DNA of 64,000 nucleotides from Rhodococcus oryzae (GTDB taxonomy: Bacteria > Actinomycetota > Actinomycetes > Mycobacteriales > Mycobacteriaceae), in assembly GCF_005049235.1 (NCBI RefSeq), contig NZ_SUMD01000001.1:682001-746000 (forward strand), in the 5' to 3' direction. A program made the position numbers and the translations under genes. This document shows positions 10,067 to 19,533 of the stretch, piece by piece. Each line of letters opens with the position of its first letter. The first letter of the stretch is position 1. The notes beneath the pieces are model-generated. The model searched no databases and was not told where the DNA came from. It saw only the letters and a list, made by a program, of their open reading frames with translations.

Positions 10067-10582
10067 CTACCGGCGGCCGGTCGCCATGCCCGCCCACACC
10101 CGGACGAAGCCCTGCGACAGGTACGCGAGGGTACCGATGCTCAGCACCCACTTGGTGATGCTGACCGTCGACGTCGCGCGCACCACCGGGTCGGTGATGC
10201 GGTCGCGGTGGTCGAGCAGGTACAGGTCGACCACGTTCTCCACATAGTCCGCGGCCGCGGCGACGACCGGGGCCGCGTACAGCGCGCGCCGGGTGGCCGG
10301 GGACAGCTCGGTGAGCTGGCCGAGCCGCTTGGCACCGGTGACCAGCGCGACCCCGTAGATGACCGGATGGATCATGTCCGGCCCGAAATGACTGCGGAAC
10401 CGGGCCGTCTCCGCCTCGTCCATGCTGTCGAGGACGTCCCGATAGGCCCTGGCGGACATCGCGGTCTGGGTCTTGAGCAGCTTGGGCCCGGCGGGGCCGA
10501 GCAACCGCGCGATGTTGGCCTGCGAGAGCAGATATGCGGCGGACCAGCCGATGAGCTTGCCGTCGAGCGCAGTCAGTGTCAT
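10067..10582 (-). CDS. Hypothetical protein with weakly hydrophobic segments
   Basis: 171 residues; I do not recognise a family. Features seen: an N-terminal MTLTALDGKLIGWSAAYL helix, a hydrophobic stretch YGVALVTGAKR, an alanine-rich segment AAPVVAAAADYVE and a C-terminal hydrophobic helix ending GFVRVWAGMATGRR. It may be membrane-associated. The start at 10582 is supported only by divergence from the AraC gene; no strong ribosome site is present. Codon use is that of a normal coding frame. Confidence 0.6.
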   Translation of the reverse strand: MTLTALDGKLIGWSAAYLLSQANIARLLGPAGPKLLKTQTAMSARAYRDVLDSMDEAETARFRSHFGPDMIHPVIYGVALVTGAKRLGQLTELSPATRRALYAAPVVAAAADYVENVVDLYLLDHRDRITDPVVRATSTVSITKWVLSIGTLAYLSQGFVRVWAGMATGRR

Positions 10583-10600
10583 ATCCCGATCGTAGGATCG

Positions 10601-11428
10601 ATGGCGATGACCGAATCGACCCCACCCCACGGCACACCGGAGGCGGTGCTGCACCCCGACGAGGCCGCCGAGCGGTTCACCGTCGCGCGGCGGCACCCCC
10701 GAGAGTCGCTGGCGCCCTTCGTCGAGTACATCTGGATCGTGCACTGGGCCGTCGACGGCACTCACGAACAGCAGGTGCTCCCGCAACCGAGGATCCACCT
10801 GGCCGCCGAGGACGGCCGACTGCTCGTGCACGGGGTGAGCCGCGACCCGTTCAGCCGAAAGCTGATGGGAACCGGGCACGTGATCGGTGTGGCATTCCGG
10901 GCGGGCGGATTCCGTCCGTTCCTACGGTCGAGCGTCGGCGCGCTCGAGGGCACCGTGCTGCCCGCCGGGGACCTCCTCGGTCGGGGCGACGGCCCGGTCG
11001 CGGCCGCGGCGCTCGACACGGTCGACGACGACGAGATGACCGCGCTCGTCGAGGACTACCTCGAAGCCGCGCGGCCGGACCCCGATCCGACCACCGAGAA
11101 GGTGGCCACGCTGTTGGACCGGATCGAGCACGATCCGAGCATCCACCGGGTCGACGAGGTGGCCGCACTGGCAGGGATGAGCGTGCGCAGCCTGCAGCGG
11201 ATGTTCACCGAGTACGTCGGCATCGGGCCCAAATGGGTGATCCAGCGCCACCGCCTGCTCGACGCCGCCGAGCAGGCGCACAGCGGACACCCCGTGGTGT
11301 GGGCCGAACTGGCCGACCGGCTCGGGTACAGCGACCAGGCGCACCTGATCCGCGCGTTCACCGCGGCGGTCGGGACACCGCCCGCCACCTACGCGCGACA
11401 AGCCGGGAGCTGGCGGCCCCGCGGGTAG
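10601..11428 (+). CDS. AraC-family transcriptional regulator
   Basis: 275-residue regulator. The N-terminal cupin-like sensing region starts at the motif FVEYIWIVHWAV and contains the arm segment VLPQPRIHLAAEDG, typical of AraC proteins with a DUF6597-like domain. The C-terminal helix-turn-helix pair is VDEVAALAGMSVRSLQRMFTEYVGIGPKWVIQRHR and VWAELADRLGYSDQAHLIRAF, read here in parts: VDEVAALAGMSVRSLQRMF and ADRLGYSDQAHLIRAF. Two in-frame ATGs (10601 and 10607) are possible. It is divergent from the hypothetical gene at 10067-10582, a natural candidate target. Ligand unknown. Confidence 0.88.
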   Translation: MAMTESTPPHGTPEAVLHPDEAAERFTVARRHPRESLAPFVEYIWIVHWAVDGTHEQQVLPQPRIHLAAEDGRLLVHGVSRDPFSRKLMGTGHVIGVAFRAGGFRPFLRSSVGALEGTVLPAGDLLGRGDGPVAAAALDTVDDDEMTALVEDYLEAARPDPDPTTEKVATLLDRIEHDPSIHRVDEVAALAGMSVRSLQRMFTEYVGIGPKWVIQRHRLLDAAEQAHSGHPVVWAELADRLGYSDQAHLIRAFTAAVGTPPATYARQAGSWRPRG

Positions 11429-11471
11429 GCTCCGGGTTCGGGTCGGGGCCGACAACAACGGGGGTCTGCGG

Positions 11472-12044
11472 ATGCGGCAGTGGTTGGCGACGTTCTGGGA
11501 CCGGCCGCCGGGATGGTCATTGCTGGCCACCACCATGCTGGTGTGCGGAGCGGCGTTGTGGGCGTTCACCTTTCCGACGCCGAACAGCTGGATCCTGATC
11601 CTGTTCTGTCTCTGGCCCGCGGCGCTGATCGCGATCTGCTGGACCGTCAAGACCACGACCTTTCTCGTGCGGCGCAACGCCTGGTCCCATTGGATCCTCG
11701 CCGTACCGCTCGTGGCGTTGGGCAGCATCACGCTGCTGGTGTTCGGCGCACCACTGCAGGCGCGGTGGCAGCTCTCGCAGTCGGACTTCGCGGCGGCGGT
11801 CGAGGAGATCCGATCCGGCACCGACCGGACCGACTTCGACGGCCGGATCGGCGTTTACGACGTCCGAGACGTCCGAACGCACGGGGACAACGTCTACTTC
11901 GTGGTCGCCGACAGCGGCTTCCTCGACGACGACGGTGTGGCCTATCTGCCGGCCGGGGAGCCCGCGACGCCCGACCCGGTGGGCGAGGGCGTGCAGGTCT
12001 GGCACCTGCGCGGCCCCTGGTACTCGTTCAGCGCGGGGTGGTGA
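11472..12044 (+). CDS. Hypothetical membrane protein with extracytoplasmic C-terminal domain
   Basis: 190 residues; no family recognised. Three hydrophobic helices at about residues 18-34, 41-57 and 76-92 are followed by a soluble domain of about 95 residues with alternating beta-type sequence (RIGVYDVRDVRTHGDNVYFVV). It starts at the ATG at 11472 following GGGGGTCTGCGG. It lies downstream of the AraC gene on the same strand and convergent with the hydrolase at 12060-12803. Confidence 0.6.
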   Translation: MRQWLATFWDRPPGWSLLATTMLVCGAALWAFTFPTPNSWILILFCLWPAALIAICWTVKTTTFLVRRNAWSHWILAVPLVALGSITLLVFGAPLQARWQLSQSDFAAAVEEIRSGTDRTDFDGRIGVYDVRDVRTHGDNVYFVVADSGFLDDDGVAYLPAGEPATPDPVGEGVQVWHLRGPWYSFSAGW

Positions 12045-12059
12045 CCCGGCCGCAGGCGA

Positions 12060-12803
12060 TCAGCCCTCGAGGAAGGCCGTGACGGCGGCCTCGAACTGAG
12101 TCGGCCGGTCGCGGTGCACGCTGTGGCCGACCTTGATCGTGATGCCCTCGCACCGCGGGATGGCGGCCGTGGCAGCGGCCAGCCGGTCCGGATCGACCAT
12201 CCCACCCGGACCGCCGCTGATCACGAGGGTAGGGGCGGTGATCCCGGACAGGTTCTGCCACCACACCGGGTTCGGTTCGCGGAACTGGGCCAGCGCGCTG
12301 CGGGTCATCGACCGGTCGAACGCGAGGACCGCGCGCGGGTGTCGGATCACCCCGGTCACGGCGTGCCAGAGTTCGACCGGCGTCGGCAGCCTGCTGCTCA
12401 TCCGCCCCAGCGTCTCGCCGGTCCGGAGCGGGAGCGGCGCCTCCTCGAGGACCAACCGCCGCACCAGGTCCGGGCGCGCCTGCGCGACCAGCGAGGCCGT
12501 GTGCCCGCCGAGCGAGTGCCCGACCAGGTCCACCCGTTCGAGCAGGAGGTGGTCGCACAGGTGCAGGAGGTCGTCGCCGAATTGGGGGAACAGATAGGAC
12601 GGCGCGTGCGCGCTGCGGCCGTGGCCACGCAGGTCGAGGGCGATGACCCGGCGCCCCCGGCCGACGAGGGTCCTGGCGAACCGGTCCCAGGTGTGACTGT
12701 CGCCGCCCATACCGTGCACCAGGATCACCGGAACCTGGTCGTCGCCACCGGAATCGCGAAAGGAGAGCTCGACGTCGTCGGCGGTCGTGGCGGTCATCAG
12801 CAT
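12060..12803 (-). CDS. Alpha/beta hydrolase
   Basis: 247-residue cytosolic serine hydrolase. Oxyanion motif HGMGGDSHTWD, nucleophile elbow GHSLGG, acid-loop region TLVISGGPGGMVDPDRL and catalytic histidine in VGHSVHRDRPTQF. The start is the ATG at 12803 (or the next ATG two codons on). It lies 59 nt downstream of the copper ATPase stop and on the same strand. Substrate cannot be inferred. Confidence 0.85.
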   Translation of the reverse strand: MLMTATTADDVELSFRDSGGDDQVPVILVHGMGGDSHTWDRFARTLVGRGRRVIALDLRGHGRSAHAPSYLFPQFGDDLLHLCDHLLLERVDLVGHSLGGHTASLVAQARPDLVRRLVLEEAPLPLRTGETLGRMSSRLPTPVELWHAVTGVIRHPRAVLAFDRSMTRSALAQFREPNPVWWQNLSGITAPTLVISGGPGGMVDPDRLAAATAAIPRCEGITIKVGHSVHRDRPTQFEAAVTAFLEG

Positions 12804-12862
12804 CACCGTGCGCAACCGCCCTTCGCAGCCTCGGCCATCTCGTCCGCGGCCACGTGGTGAGG

Positions 12863-15013
12863 TTACCCAGGCCGCTTCGCGAGAACTGCCGAGGGCCGCA
12901 GGTCCAGCCGCCGCAGCAGCTGCGCGTTGATCGCGACGACGACCGTCGAGGCCGACATCAACAGCGCCCCGACCTCCATCGGGAGGGTGAACCCCCACGG
13001 CGCGAGCACCCCGGCCGCGAGCGGCACCGAGATCAGGTTGTATCCCGCCGCCCAGCTCAGGTTCTGGATCATCTTCCGGTAGGTCGCACGGGAGAGTTCG
13101 ATCACCGACAGCACCGAACGTGGGTCGTCGCTGACGAGCACGACACCCGCGGACGCGATGGCCACGTCGGTGCCCGCACCGATCGCGATCCCCACATCGG
13201 CCTGCGCCAGCGCGGGCGCGTCGTTGACACCGTCCCCCACCATGGCCACCTTGCGGCCTGCGGACTGCAGGGCCTTGACCTTGGCACCCTTGTCCTGCGG
13301 CAGGACACCGGCGAAGACCTCGTCGATGCCCAGTCGCTGCGCGACCGACTGAGCAACCGCCTCTGCATCCCCGGTGATCATGGCGACGTGCACGCCACGC
13401 TCGTGCAGGGCGTCGATGGCCTCCTTCGATTCGGGGCGGATCTCGTCGGCGAGGGCCACGGCCCCGGCGACCGCACCGTCTCGGATCACGTGCAGCACGG
13501 TCGATCCCTGGCCCGACCATTCGTCCGCCCGCGTCAGGGCGGCGAGGCCGTGGCTCGCGAGCATTCCCGGTCCACCGACGCTGACCTCCGTGCCCGCGAC
13601 GGTCGCGGTGACCCCCACCCCGTTGCGCGCCTGGAAACCGGTGGCCACGAGCGCGGTGCGCTCATTCTGCCGAGCCGCGGCGAGTCCGCGCTGCTCGGCC
13701 GCGGCGACGATGGCCCGGCCGAGGGGGTGCTCGCTGTCGCGCTCGACGGCGGCGGCCAGCTCGATGACCTGGTCCTCGGTGTGCCCGGGCGCCGCCGCGA
13801 CGGAGACGACGGCGGGCTCCCCCTTGGTGAGGGTGCCGGTCTTGTCGAACAGCACGGCGTCGACCGTGCGCATCGACTCGAGGGCGCGGCGGTCGGTGAT
13901 GAGCACACCGGCGCGGGCCGCCCGCTCGGTGGCGATGGAGACGACAAGCGGGATCGCCAGGCCGAGCGCGTGCGGGCAGGCGATGACGAGAACGGTGATG
14001 GTGCGGGTGACCGCGGATTCGGGGGTGCCGAGGATCAGCCAGGCGACGGCGGTGAGCACCGCGGCGCCGAGCGCGAACCAGAACAGCCAGCCCGCGGCGC
14101 GGTCCGCCAGCACCTGGGCCCGCGACGACGAACTCTGCGCCTCGCTCACCAGCCGCTGGATGCCCGCGAGCGCGGTGTCGTCCCCGACCGCGGTGATCTG
14201 CACGCGCAGAGCCGAATCGGTGGTGACGGTGCCCGCGACGACGCGGTCGCCCACCGCGCGGCGGACCGCCGCCGACTCGCCGGTGATCATCGACTCGTCC
14301 ACGTCGGCGGCGCCGGAGACGACTGTGCCGTCCGCCGGGATCCGGCCGCCGGGCCGGACGATGACGAGGTCGCCGGTCGTCAGCTCGGAGGTCGGCACGG
14401 TGACCGGCTCGTCGCCGTCGAGCCGCTCCGCCTCGTCCGGCAGCAGTGCCGCGAGGGATTCGAGCGCGCTCGACGCCTGCCCCAGCGAGCGCATCTCGAT
14501 CCAGTGCCCGAGCAGCATGATCACGATGAGGAGCGCGAGCTCCCACCAGAAGTCCAACTCGTGGTTCAGGATTCCGAGGCTCGCGCCCCAGGATGCGACG
14601 AACGCCACGGTGATGGCCAGCGCGATCAGCAGCATCATCCCGGGCCGGCGGGCCTTGATCTCGGCAACGGCGCCGGTGAGGAACGGTTTGCCGCCCCAGA
14701 CGTACATCACCGTGCCGAGGACCGGTGAGATCCAGGTGACGGGTCCGCTGTGCGGCAGCGTGTACCCGATCAGGTCGGCGAACATCGCGTTGGCGAGCAC
14801 CACAGGAACGGCGATCGCGAGCATGATCCAGAACAGTCGTCGGAACTGCCCGACGTGATCAGCATGGTCGCCGTGTCCGCCATGACCTTCGTGTCCGTTG
14901 CGGCCTTGATCGTGCACCTCGTGGCCGCCGACGACCGTCGCCTGATCGTGTCCGTGCCCCGCATGTTCGGCGGGTGCCTGATGTCCGGCATGAGTTCCGC
15001 GATCCGAAGCCAT
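12863..15013 (-). CDS. Copper-translocating P1B-type ATPase with CPH motif (CopB type)
   Basis: 716-residue inner-membrane heavy-metal exporter. The N-terminus (residues 9-55) is rich in histidine ([20 protein letters not shown]) in place of a CxxC metal domain. Further motifs are TGES actuator loop, transmembrane metal site C346-P347-H348, phosphorylation motif DKTGT (D390), SEHPLG nucleotide-binding HP motif and [10 protein letters not shown] hinge. The CPH site and His-rich leader place it with CopB-like P1B-3 ATPases, which export Cu(II)/Cu(I)/Ag, rather than CopA (CPC). A CsoR-like operator overlaps the promoter and the message seems to start almost at the ATG. No csoR gene is in the window. 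Confidence 0.92.
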   Translation of the reverse strand: MASDRGTHAGHQAPAEHAGHGHDQATVVGGHEVHDQGRNGHEGHGGHGDHADHVGQFRRLFWIMLAIAVPVVLANAMFADLIGYTLPHSGPVTWISPVLGTVMYVWGGKPFLTGAVAEIKARRPGMMLLIALAITVAFVASWGASLGILNHELDFWWELALLIVIMLLGHWIEMRSLGQASSALESLAALLPDEAERLDGDEPVTVPTSELTTGDLVIVRPGGRIPADGTVVSGAADVDESMITGESAAVRRAVGDRVVAGTVTTDSALRVQITAVGDDTALAGIQRLVSEAQSSSSRAQVLADRAAGWLFWFALGAAVLTAVAWLILGTPESAVTRTITVLVIACPHALGLAIPLVVSIATERAARAGVLITDRRALESMRTVDAVLFDKTGTLTKGEPAVVSVAAAPGHTEDQVIELAAAVERDSEHPLGRAIVAAAEQRGLAAARQNERTALVATGFQARNGVGVTATVAGTEVSVGGPGMLASHGLAALTRADEWSGQGSTVLHVIRDGAVAGAVALADEIRPESKEAIDALHERGVHVAMITGDAEAVAQSVAQRLGIDEVFAGVLPQDKGAKVKALQSAGRKVAMVGDGVNDAPALAQADVGIAIGAGTDVAIASAGVVLVSDDPRSVLSVIELSRATYRKMIQNLSWAAGYNLISVPLAAGVLAPWGFTLPMEVGALLMSASTVVVAINAQLLRRLDLRPSAVLAKRPG

Positions 15014-15021
15014 GACCCGAC

Positions 15022-15042
15022 AATATACCCATAGGGGGTACC
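15022..15042 (-). promoter_or_regulatory. CsoR-like operator and promoter of the copper ATPase
   Basis: On the minus strand TACCCCCTATGGGTATA forms the G/C-tract dyad flanked by TA that is typical of CsoR operators. A TATATT hexamer (15027 to 15022) overlaps its edge and fits a -10 element, with TTGCTG at 15048-15043 as a possible -35. Transcription would begin about 7 nt on, next to the ATG at 15013, so the message would have almost no leader. Confidence 0.7.
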
Positions 15043-15070
15043 CAGCAAGGTGGCGCGCGACACCCGGACC

Positions 15071-16639
15071 TCACTCGTACACGCCCTCCACGGTCCAGAC
15101 CCCCTCGGCGCAGATCAGCAGCAACGCCCTCGGCTCGTCCAGCAGCACCTGCGCCCTGGCCGCCCGCTGCGCCGCCGCCGGATCCCACCACCGCTCGTCC
15201 ACCGGCCACGGCCCCGCCCAGCCCTGCAGCTCCCACTCCCGCCTGCCCCAGCGCAGCCGGACCGGCGCCACACTGAACGCACCGCGCTCGGTGACCAGCA
15301 CGGCCGCGCCGCCCTCCCCCTCCAACGCCACCCGTGGCCGGCCCGACAGCACGGCCGAGGGCGACGGTTCGGGCAGCCGCCCGGGCCAGGGCGCCGAGGG
15401 GTCCGCGGCCGGCCGCAGCTCATCCCCGAGCGGTAACAGAGTGACCCGCTCGAACGGCCCCCTGCCGCCGCTGAGCACCGCCACCTGAACCGCGTCACCC
15501 CCGAGCAGACCCTGCACGCGCACCAGCGCCCGCCTGGCCCGCTCGTCCTCGGCGCCGACCCCGCCCCACAACCCCAGTTGCAGCGCACCCGCCGCGACCA
15601 CCTCCACGGGCTCGAGGCGCAACACCTCGATGCCCGCCGTCGGCCGCGACTCGCTGCGTCCGGTGAGCCAGCCGTCCAGCTGCCAGCGCACCCGGTCCGC
15701 CGTGCCCTCGGGCGTGAGCGGTTCCGCGCACCGCCAGGTCCGCGAAAGATGCTCCCCGTTACCGGTGCTCGCGTGGACCAGCAGCCTGGTGCACGCGACC
15801 GCCGCGGCGGACAGCTTGGCGTGCAGCCGCTCGGCCAGCGCCCGCCCCGCGAAGGCCGCCGCGTCCACCCGCTCGATCGGTGGGTCACAGCGCTGCTCGA
15901 CGTCCAGGTCCGGTGGCAGCCGCCGCGCCGACGGCGGGCGCTCGGGCTCCCCGCGCGCGCTGCGGTGCGCCGACACCGCATCGGAACCGAACCGGGACGC
16001 CACCGCCACCGGGGTCAGCGCCGCGAAGTCGCCGATGGTCCGCAGCCCCAACCGGTGCAACAGATCGACCAGGTCCGTGCGCCCCTTCGCCGCCAGGCTC
16101 GGCTCCGCGGCGAGCTCGGCCACCGGGATCGGGGCGAGGAACTCGGCACCCGCTCCCGGGGGGACCAGGGCTGCCCTGCGGGCGGCGATCACCGCGGTGG
16201 ACAGCTCGTCCGCGATCCCCACCTGGCACTCCACCCCCGCCGCCGAGGCCTCGTCGATCAGCCGCTCGGCGGCGGCGGACTCGGACCCGAAATAGCGGCT
16301 GACCCCGCGCGCGGCGAGCACCAGCAACCCCGGCCGCAACACCTCCACGCCCGGCGCCACCGCATCGATCGCCGCGGCAACCGGCTCGAACAGCCGGGCG
16401 TCCCGGCCAACGTTGAACACGAACACGTGCAGCCCCGGGCAGCGCCCCTGCGCCTCCCTCTTGCGCAATCCCCTGCGCACCCCCTCCGACCGTGCCGTCG
16501 CCGAGCAGGCCACGACACGATTGCCCAGCGTCACCGCGACGGGTTCCGTCGGGGGCAGATCCGCCGCCGCCGCGGCCGCGATCGCGGGCCAGTCGGGACA
16601 CCACAGCGCCAACACGCGCGCGGATTCGCCGGGGGTCAC
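15071..16639 (-). CDS. imuB: Y-family polymerase-like protein ImuB (mutasome adaptor)
   Basis: 522-residue catalytically degenerate Y-family polymerase that bridges the beta clamp, ImuA' and DnaE2. The N-terminal palm ([17 protein letters not shown]) lacks the paired acidic residues of active polymerases. The helix-hairpin-helix region is [18 protein letters not shown] beta-clamp motif QLGLWG begins at residue 354, the place where M. tuberculosis ImuB carries QLPLWG. The C-terminal region after it is the ImuA'/DnaE2 interaction part in that species. Start GTG at 16639 overlaps the imuA' stop by 4 nt (GTGA), indicating translational coupling. Confidence 0.93.
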   Translation of the reverse strand: MTPGESARVLALWCPDWPAIAAAAAADLPPTEPVAVTLGNRVVACSATARSEGVRRGLRKREAQGRCPGLHVFVFNVGRDARLFEPVAAAIDAVAPGVEVLRPGLLVLAARGVSRYFGSESAAAERLIDEASAAGVECQVGIADELSTAVIAARRAALVPPGAGAEFLAPIPVAELAAEPSLAAKGRTDLVDLLHRLGLRTIGDFAALTPVAVASRFGSDAVSAHRSARGEPERPPSARRLPPDLDVEQRCDPPIERVDAAAFAGRALAERLHAKLSAAAVACTRLLVHASTGNGEHLSRTWRCAEPLTPEGTADRVRWQLDGWLTGRSESRPTAGIEVLRLEPVEVVAAGALQLGLWGGVGAEDERARRALVRVQGLLGGDAVQVAVLSGGRGPFERVTLLPLGDELRPAADPSAPWPGRLPEPSPSAVLSGRPRVALEGEGGAAVLVTERGAFSVAPVRLRWGRREWELQGWAGPWPVDERWWDPAAAQRAARAQVLLDEPRALLLICAEGVWTVEGVYE

Positions 16640-17454
16640 AGCGACACCGCCTCCGGGAACACCCCGGGCTGCCGCACCGTTTCCGCCGTCCACTCCACCC
16701 GGCCGCGAACCGGCCGCAGATCGAGACGGGTGGTGCGGGGCTGGAACGACCGGCCCCTCGCGCTGACCGCCAGCCGGAGCGCGCGCAGCCGCCCGCGCCC
16801 CAGTTCGGCGCCCTGCCCCATCCCGTCGTAGCCGCACACCCTTGCCTCGAGCCTGACCTCGGCGCCGTCCCAGTGTCCGTCCGTCACCACCAGGGTCGAG
16901 CCCTTGCTCCGCGCCCGCGCCACCACCGCACGCGCCCGGGAGGGCGGCACCGCGAGCCCGCCGAGACCGAGCACCACCAGGTCCAGCCCGTCGAGCAGGA
17001 CGGCCGCGACCTCCACCGGGTCCTGGCCCGGGTCCGGGATCAGCGCGAGCCTGCCGAGCTCGGCCCCCATCTCCGTTGCGGCCAGCAGGCCGAGCCGGGG
17101 CAGGCCGATCACCGCCGCGTGACCTCCTGCCTCGGTCACCGAGGCGAGCAGGCCGAGCAACAACGAGCCGGCCCCCGACACGGACACCACCGAACCCCGT
17201 GTCAGCCCCCCGCGCGGCAGCAGCGACGCCAGCGCGGGCGGAACGGGAAGGATGCCCGCGGACCCGGCGGGCTGCGGACGCCCCTGGTCCTCGGCCGGCT
17301 GCGGCACGGGCCGGGCCGCAACCGATTCGCCCCGCGCGGGCACGGCCGCCATCCGGCGCCGGAGCTGCTCGAGCCGTTCCTGTCTCGACAACCCGGCCAG
17401 GTCGGACCGTCCCGAATCGGCCACCTCGGACATCGCACCAACCACCGACACCAC
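16636..17454 (-). CDS. imuA': ImuA' mutasome protein (RecA-related)
   Basis: RecA-like accessory factor that interacts with ImuB in DNA damage-induced mutagenesis. It begins with a region [26 protein letters not shown] (here split: [13 protein letters not shown] and [13 protein letters not shown]), followed by the RecA-fold core [20 protein letters not shown], where the Walker A lysine is missing, and [13 protein letters not shown] as the Walker B strand. Start is uncertain: GTG at 17454 follows AAAGGTGG at 6 nt; an ATG at 17433 is also possible; a GTG at 17526 lies inside the LexA box and is rejected. About 272 residues. Operon with imuB. Confidence 0.88.
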   Translation of the reverse strand: MVSVVGAMSEVADSGRSDLAGLSRQERLEQLRRRMAAVPARGESVAARPVPQPAEDQGRPQPAGSAGILPVPPALASLLPRGGLTRGSVVSVSGAGSLLLGLLASVTEAGGHAAVIGLPRLGLLAATEMGAELGRLALIPDPGQDPVEVAAVLLDGLDLVVLGLGGLAVPPSRARAVVARARSKGSTLVVTDGHWDGAEVRLEARVCGYDGMGQGAELGRGRLRALRLAVSARGRSFQPRTTRLDLRPVRGRVEWTAETVRQPGVFPEAVSL

Positions 17455-17518
17455 CGTCTCCCACCTTTGCTCCACCGCCGTCACGGCCGGTCGATCACCC
17501 ACGGGGAAGACGCGGTTA

Positions 17519-17534
17519 TCGAACACGCATTCGA
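17519..17534. promoter_or_regulatory. LexA (SOS) box upstream of imuA'-imuB
   Basis: TCGAACACGCATTCGA matches TCGAAC-N4-GTTCGA with one mismatch. On the minus strand it runs into GATAAC (17520-17515), a possible -10, so LexA would block RNA polymerase directly. It puts imuA'-imuB under the same control as dnaE2. Confidence 0.88.
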
Positions 17535-17643
17535 ACTCTTCTCAGTAAAGACCCTCCTCCCGACATCCGTCAAGACGAGGGGAAACCGCCAGTTCAGCGT
17601 CCGCTCGAGACGTCCGGCCGCGCCCTCCACTAACCTCTCGGAT

Positions 17644-18849
17644 GTGACGGAGCAAGAACAGTCGAAGCGGATCGCCGGACCGGATTACCTGGTGGCGGGC
17701 CGCTACCGACTGCGCTCCAAGCTGGGCAGCGGCGGCATGGGCGCGGTCTGGCTGGCACAGGACACGCTGCTGCACCGTGAGGTCGCCATCAAACAGGTCA
17801 CCTCGACGGCCGGGCTGACCGAGGAGGCCGCGCAGGAGATCCGGGCGCGGGCCATGCGCGAGGGCCGGATCGCGGCGAAGCTGTCGCACGACCACGCGAT
17901 CGCCATGTACGACGTCGCGCTCGAACACGGCGACCCGTGGCTGGTCATGGAGTACCTGCCCTCACGCAGCATGGCCCAGGCCCTCAATGTCACCGAGACG
18001 CTGCCGCCGCTCCAGGTCGCGCAGATCGGGGCACAGGTGGCCGACGCCCTTGTCGACGCGCACGCGGCCGGCATCGTGCACCGCGACATCAAGCCGGGCA
18101 ACATCCTCATCGCCGATCGGGGGCGGGCGGCGGGCACGGTGAAGATCAGCGACTTCGGGATCTCCCGGGCCAAGAGCGATGCCACCCCCGCCCAGACCGG
18201 CGTGATCACCGGCACCCCGGCCTATTTCGCGCCTGAGGTCGCGCGCGGGGGCGATCCCACCGAGGCCTCGGACGTGTTCTCGCTCGGTGCAACGCTGTAC
18301 ACGGCCACCGAGGGACAGCCGCCGTTCGGGATCGACGAGGACTCCATCGCCCTGTTGCACCGGGTGGCGAGGGCGGAGATCATGCGGCCGGTCAAGAGCG
18401 CCGAGATCACCGACGCACTGCTGCACATGCTCGAGCCGGACCCCTCCCGCAGGCCCACCATGAGCGAGGCCCGCGACCTGCTCGCCTCACTCGCGGCAGG
18501 CGCTGGCGGCAACCTCGCCTATGTCCTCGACTCGCCACTGCTGGAGGCCGACGGCACGGTCCCGTTCTGGGCCAGGCGCGGCGCCGCGAGCGGGCAGATG
18601 CGCCGCTCGAACCGGCTGCCCACCAGCACCATCGCGGGCCTGCCCGCGGTGGACCAGAACGTCCCCCTCGGCAATGTCCCCCGCCCCGGTCCCCGGGTGC
18701 CCGGGCCGCCGAGCCTGGCCATGAACCCGTCGGCCCCTGCGCCGTCGCGCCGGTCCGTCCCCACCCCGCCGATGGCGCTCGTGCTGACACTCATCGCGAT
18801 CGCCGCCATCGCCGTCGTGGTCCTGACCATCGCACTGATCACGATGTGA
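17644..18849 (+). CDS. Serine/threonine protein kinase, C-terminal membrane anchor
   Basis: 401-residue eukaryotic-like (Hanks-type) kinase. Glycine loop GSGGMGAVW at 28-36, invariant lysine K50 in VAIKQ, catalytic loop HRDIKPGN, metal motif DFG, activation loop with GTPAYFAPE. A proline-rich linker follows and a single transmembrane helix lies at about 378-398, leaving only a few residues outside. So unlike PknB or PknD it has no extracellular sensor domain. GTG start: TAACCT at 17631-17636 then 7 nt to the codon suggests a leaderless message. It is divergent from imuA' and convergent with the response regulator. Substrates unknown. Confidence 0.9.
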   Translation: MTEQEQSKRIAGPDYLVAGRYRLRSKLGSGGMGAVWLAQDTLLHREVAIKQVTSTAGLTEEAAQEIRARAMREGRIAAKLSHDHAIAMYDVALEHGDPWLVMEYLPSRSMAQALNVTETLPPLQVAQIGAQVADALVDAHAAGIVHRDIKPGNILIADRGRAAGTVKISDFGISRAKSDATPAQTGVITGTPAYFAPEVARGGDPTEASDVFSLGATLYTATEGQPPFGIDEDSIALLHRVARAEIMRPVKSAEITDALLHMLEPDPSRRPTMSEARDLLASLAAGAGGNLAYVLDSPLLEADGTVPFWARRGAASGQMRRSNRLPTSTIAGLPAVDQNVPLGNVPRPGPRVPGPPSLAMNPSAPAPSRRSVPTPPMALVLTLIAIAAIAVVVLTIALITM

Positions 18850-18876
18850 CCGGCGGGTCGACGGACTCGCGTCGAG

Positions 18877-19533
18877 TCAGTCGATCTGACGCCGGTGCGC
18901 CCACCGGGTGAGCGCGTTCCGGTTGGACTGCTGGGTCTTTCGCAGCACGTTCGAGGCGTGGGTCTCGACCGTCTTCACCGAGATCACCAGGTCCTCGGCG
19001 ATCTCGCGGTAGGTGTAGCCACGGGCGAGCAGCCGCAGCACCTCCAGCTCACGCGGGGTCAGCGAGTCCAGTTCGGGATCGAGCGGGGGCTCCGGGGCTG
19101 CCGATTTCCCCGTGAAGGAATCGAGCACGAAGCCCGCCAGCCGGGGCCCGAACACCGCGTCGCCACCGGCCACCCGGCGCACCCCGTCCGCGAGCTCGGA
19201 TCCGGAAATGGTCTTGGTGACATAGCCACGCGCGCCCGCCCGGATCACCGCGATGACGTCCTCCGCCGCATCGGACACACTCAGCGCCAGGCACACCGGG
19301 CCCGCCGCGATGCCACCGAGCACGGCCACCCCGCCGCCGTCCGGCATGTGCACGTCCAGGAGCACCACATCGGGCGTCGTGGCGTTGATGCCTGCGATGG
19401 CCTCGGCCACCCCGCCCGCCTCGCCGACGACCTCGATGTCCGGTTCCGAGCCGAGCTCGGCCCGCACCCCGGACCTGAACACGGCATGGTCGTCGACCAG
19501 GAAAACGCGATACGCGGCGGTCGGGGTGCTCAC
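18877..19533 (-). CDS. LuxR/NarL-family response regulator, partner of the PspC histidine kinase
   Basis: 218-residue DNA-binding response regulator. Receiver domain: acidic pair D14-D15, phospho-acceptor D60 in VVLLDVHMPDGG, and lysine in GYVTKTI. Output domain: LTPRELEVLRLLARGYTYRE followed by IAEDLVISVKTVETHASNVL, the NarL/LuxR four-helix motif. The GTG start at 19533 overlaps the kinase stop by 4 nt and has GGAG upstream. Domain pattern and neighbours match the EsrR regulator of the EsrISR envelope-stress system of Corynebacterium. It is the probable binder of the ATCRGG-N6-CCC sites near 20939, 20995 and 23643. Confidence 0.9.
   Translation of the reverse strand: MSTPTAAYRVFLVDDHAVFRSGVRAELGSEPDIEVVGEAGGVAEAIAGINATTPDVVLLDVHMPDGGGVAVLGGIAAGPVCLALSVSDAAEDVIAVIRAGARGYVTKTISGSELADGVRRVAGGDAVFGPRLAGFVLDSFTGKSAAPEPPLDPELDSLTPRELEVLRLLARGYTYREIAEDLVISVKTVETHASNVLRKTQQSNRNALTRWAHRRQID

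Noticed and set aside
17455-17526. Upstream GTG start of imuA' at 17526
   Set aside because: It lies inside the LexA box and the presumed -10, so it could not be in the transcript.
18864-18878. GACTCG-CGT-CGAGTC hairpin as terminator between the kinase and response regulator genes
   Set aside because: Only a 6-bp stem and it overlaps the stop codon of the regulator; too weak to annotate.
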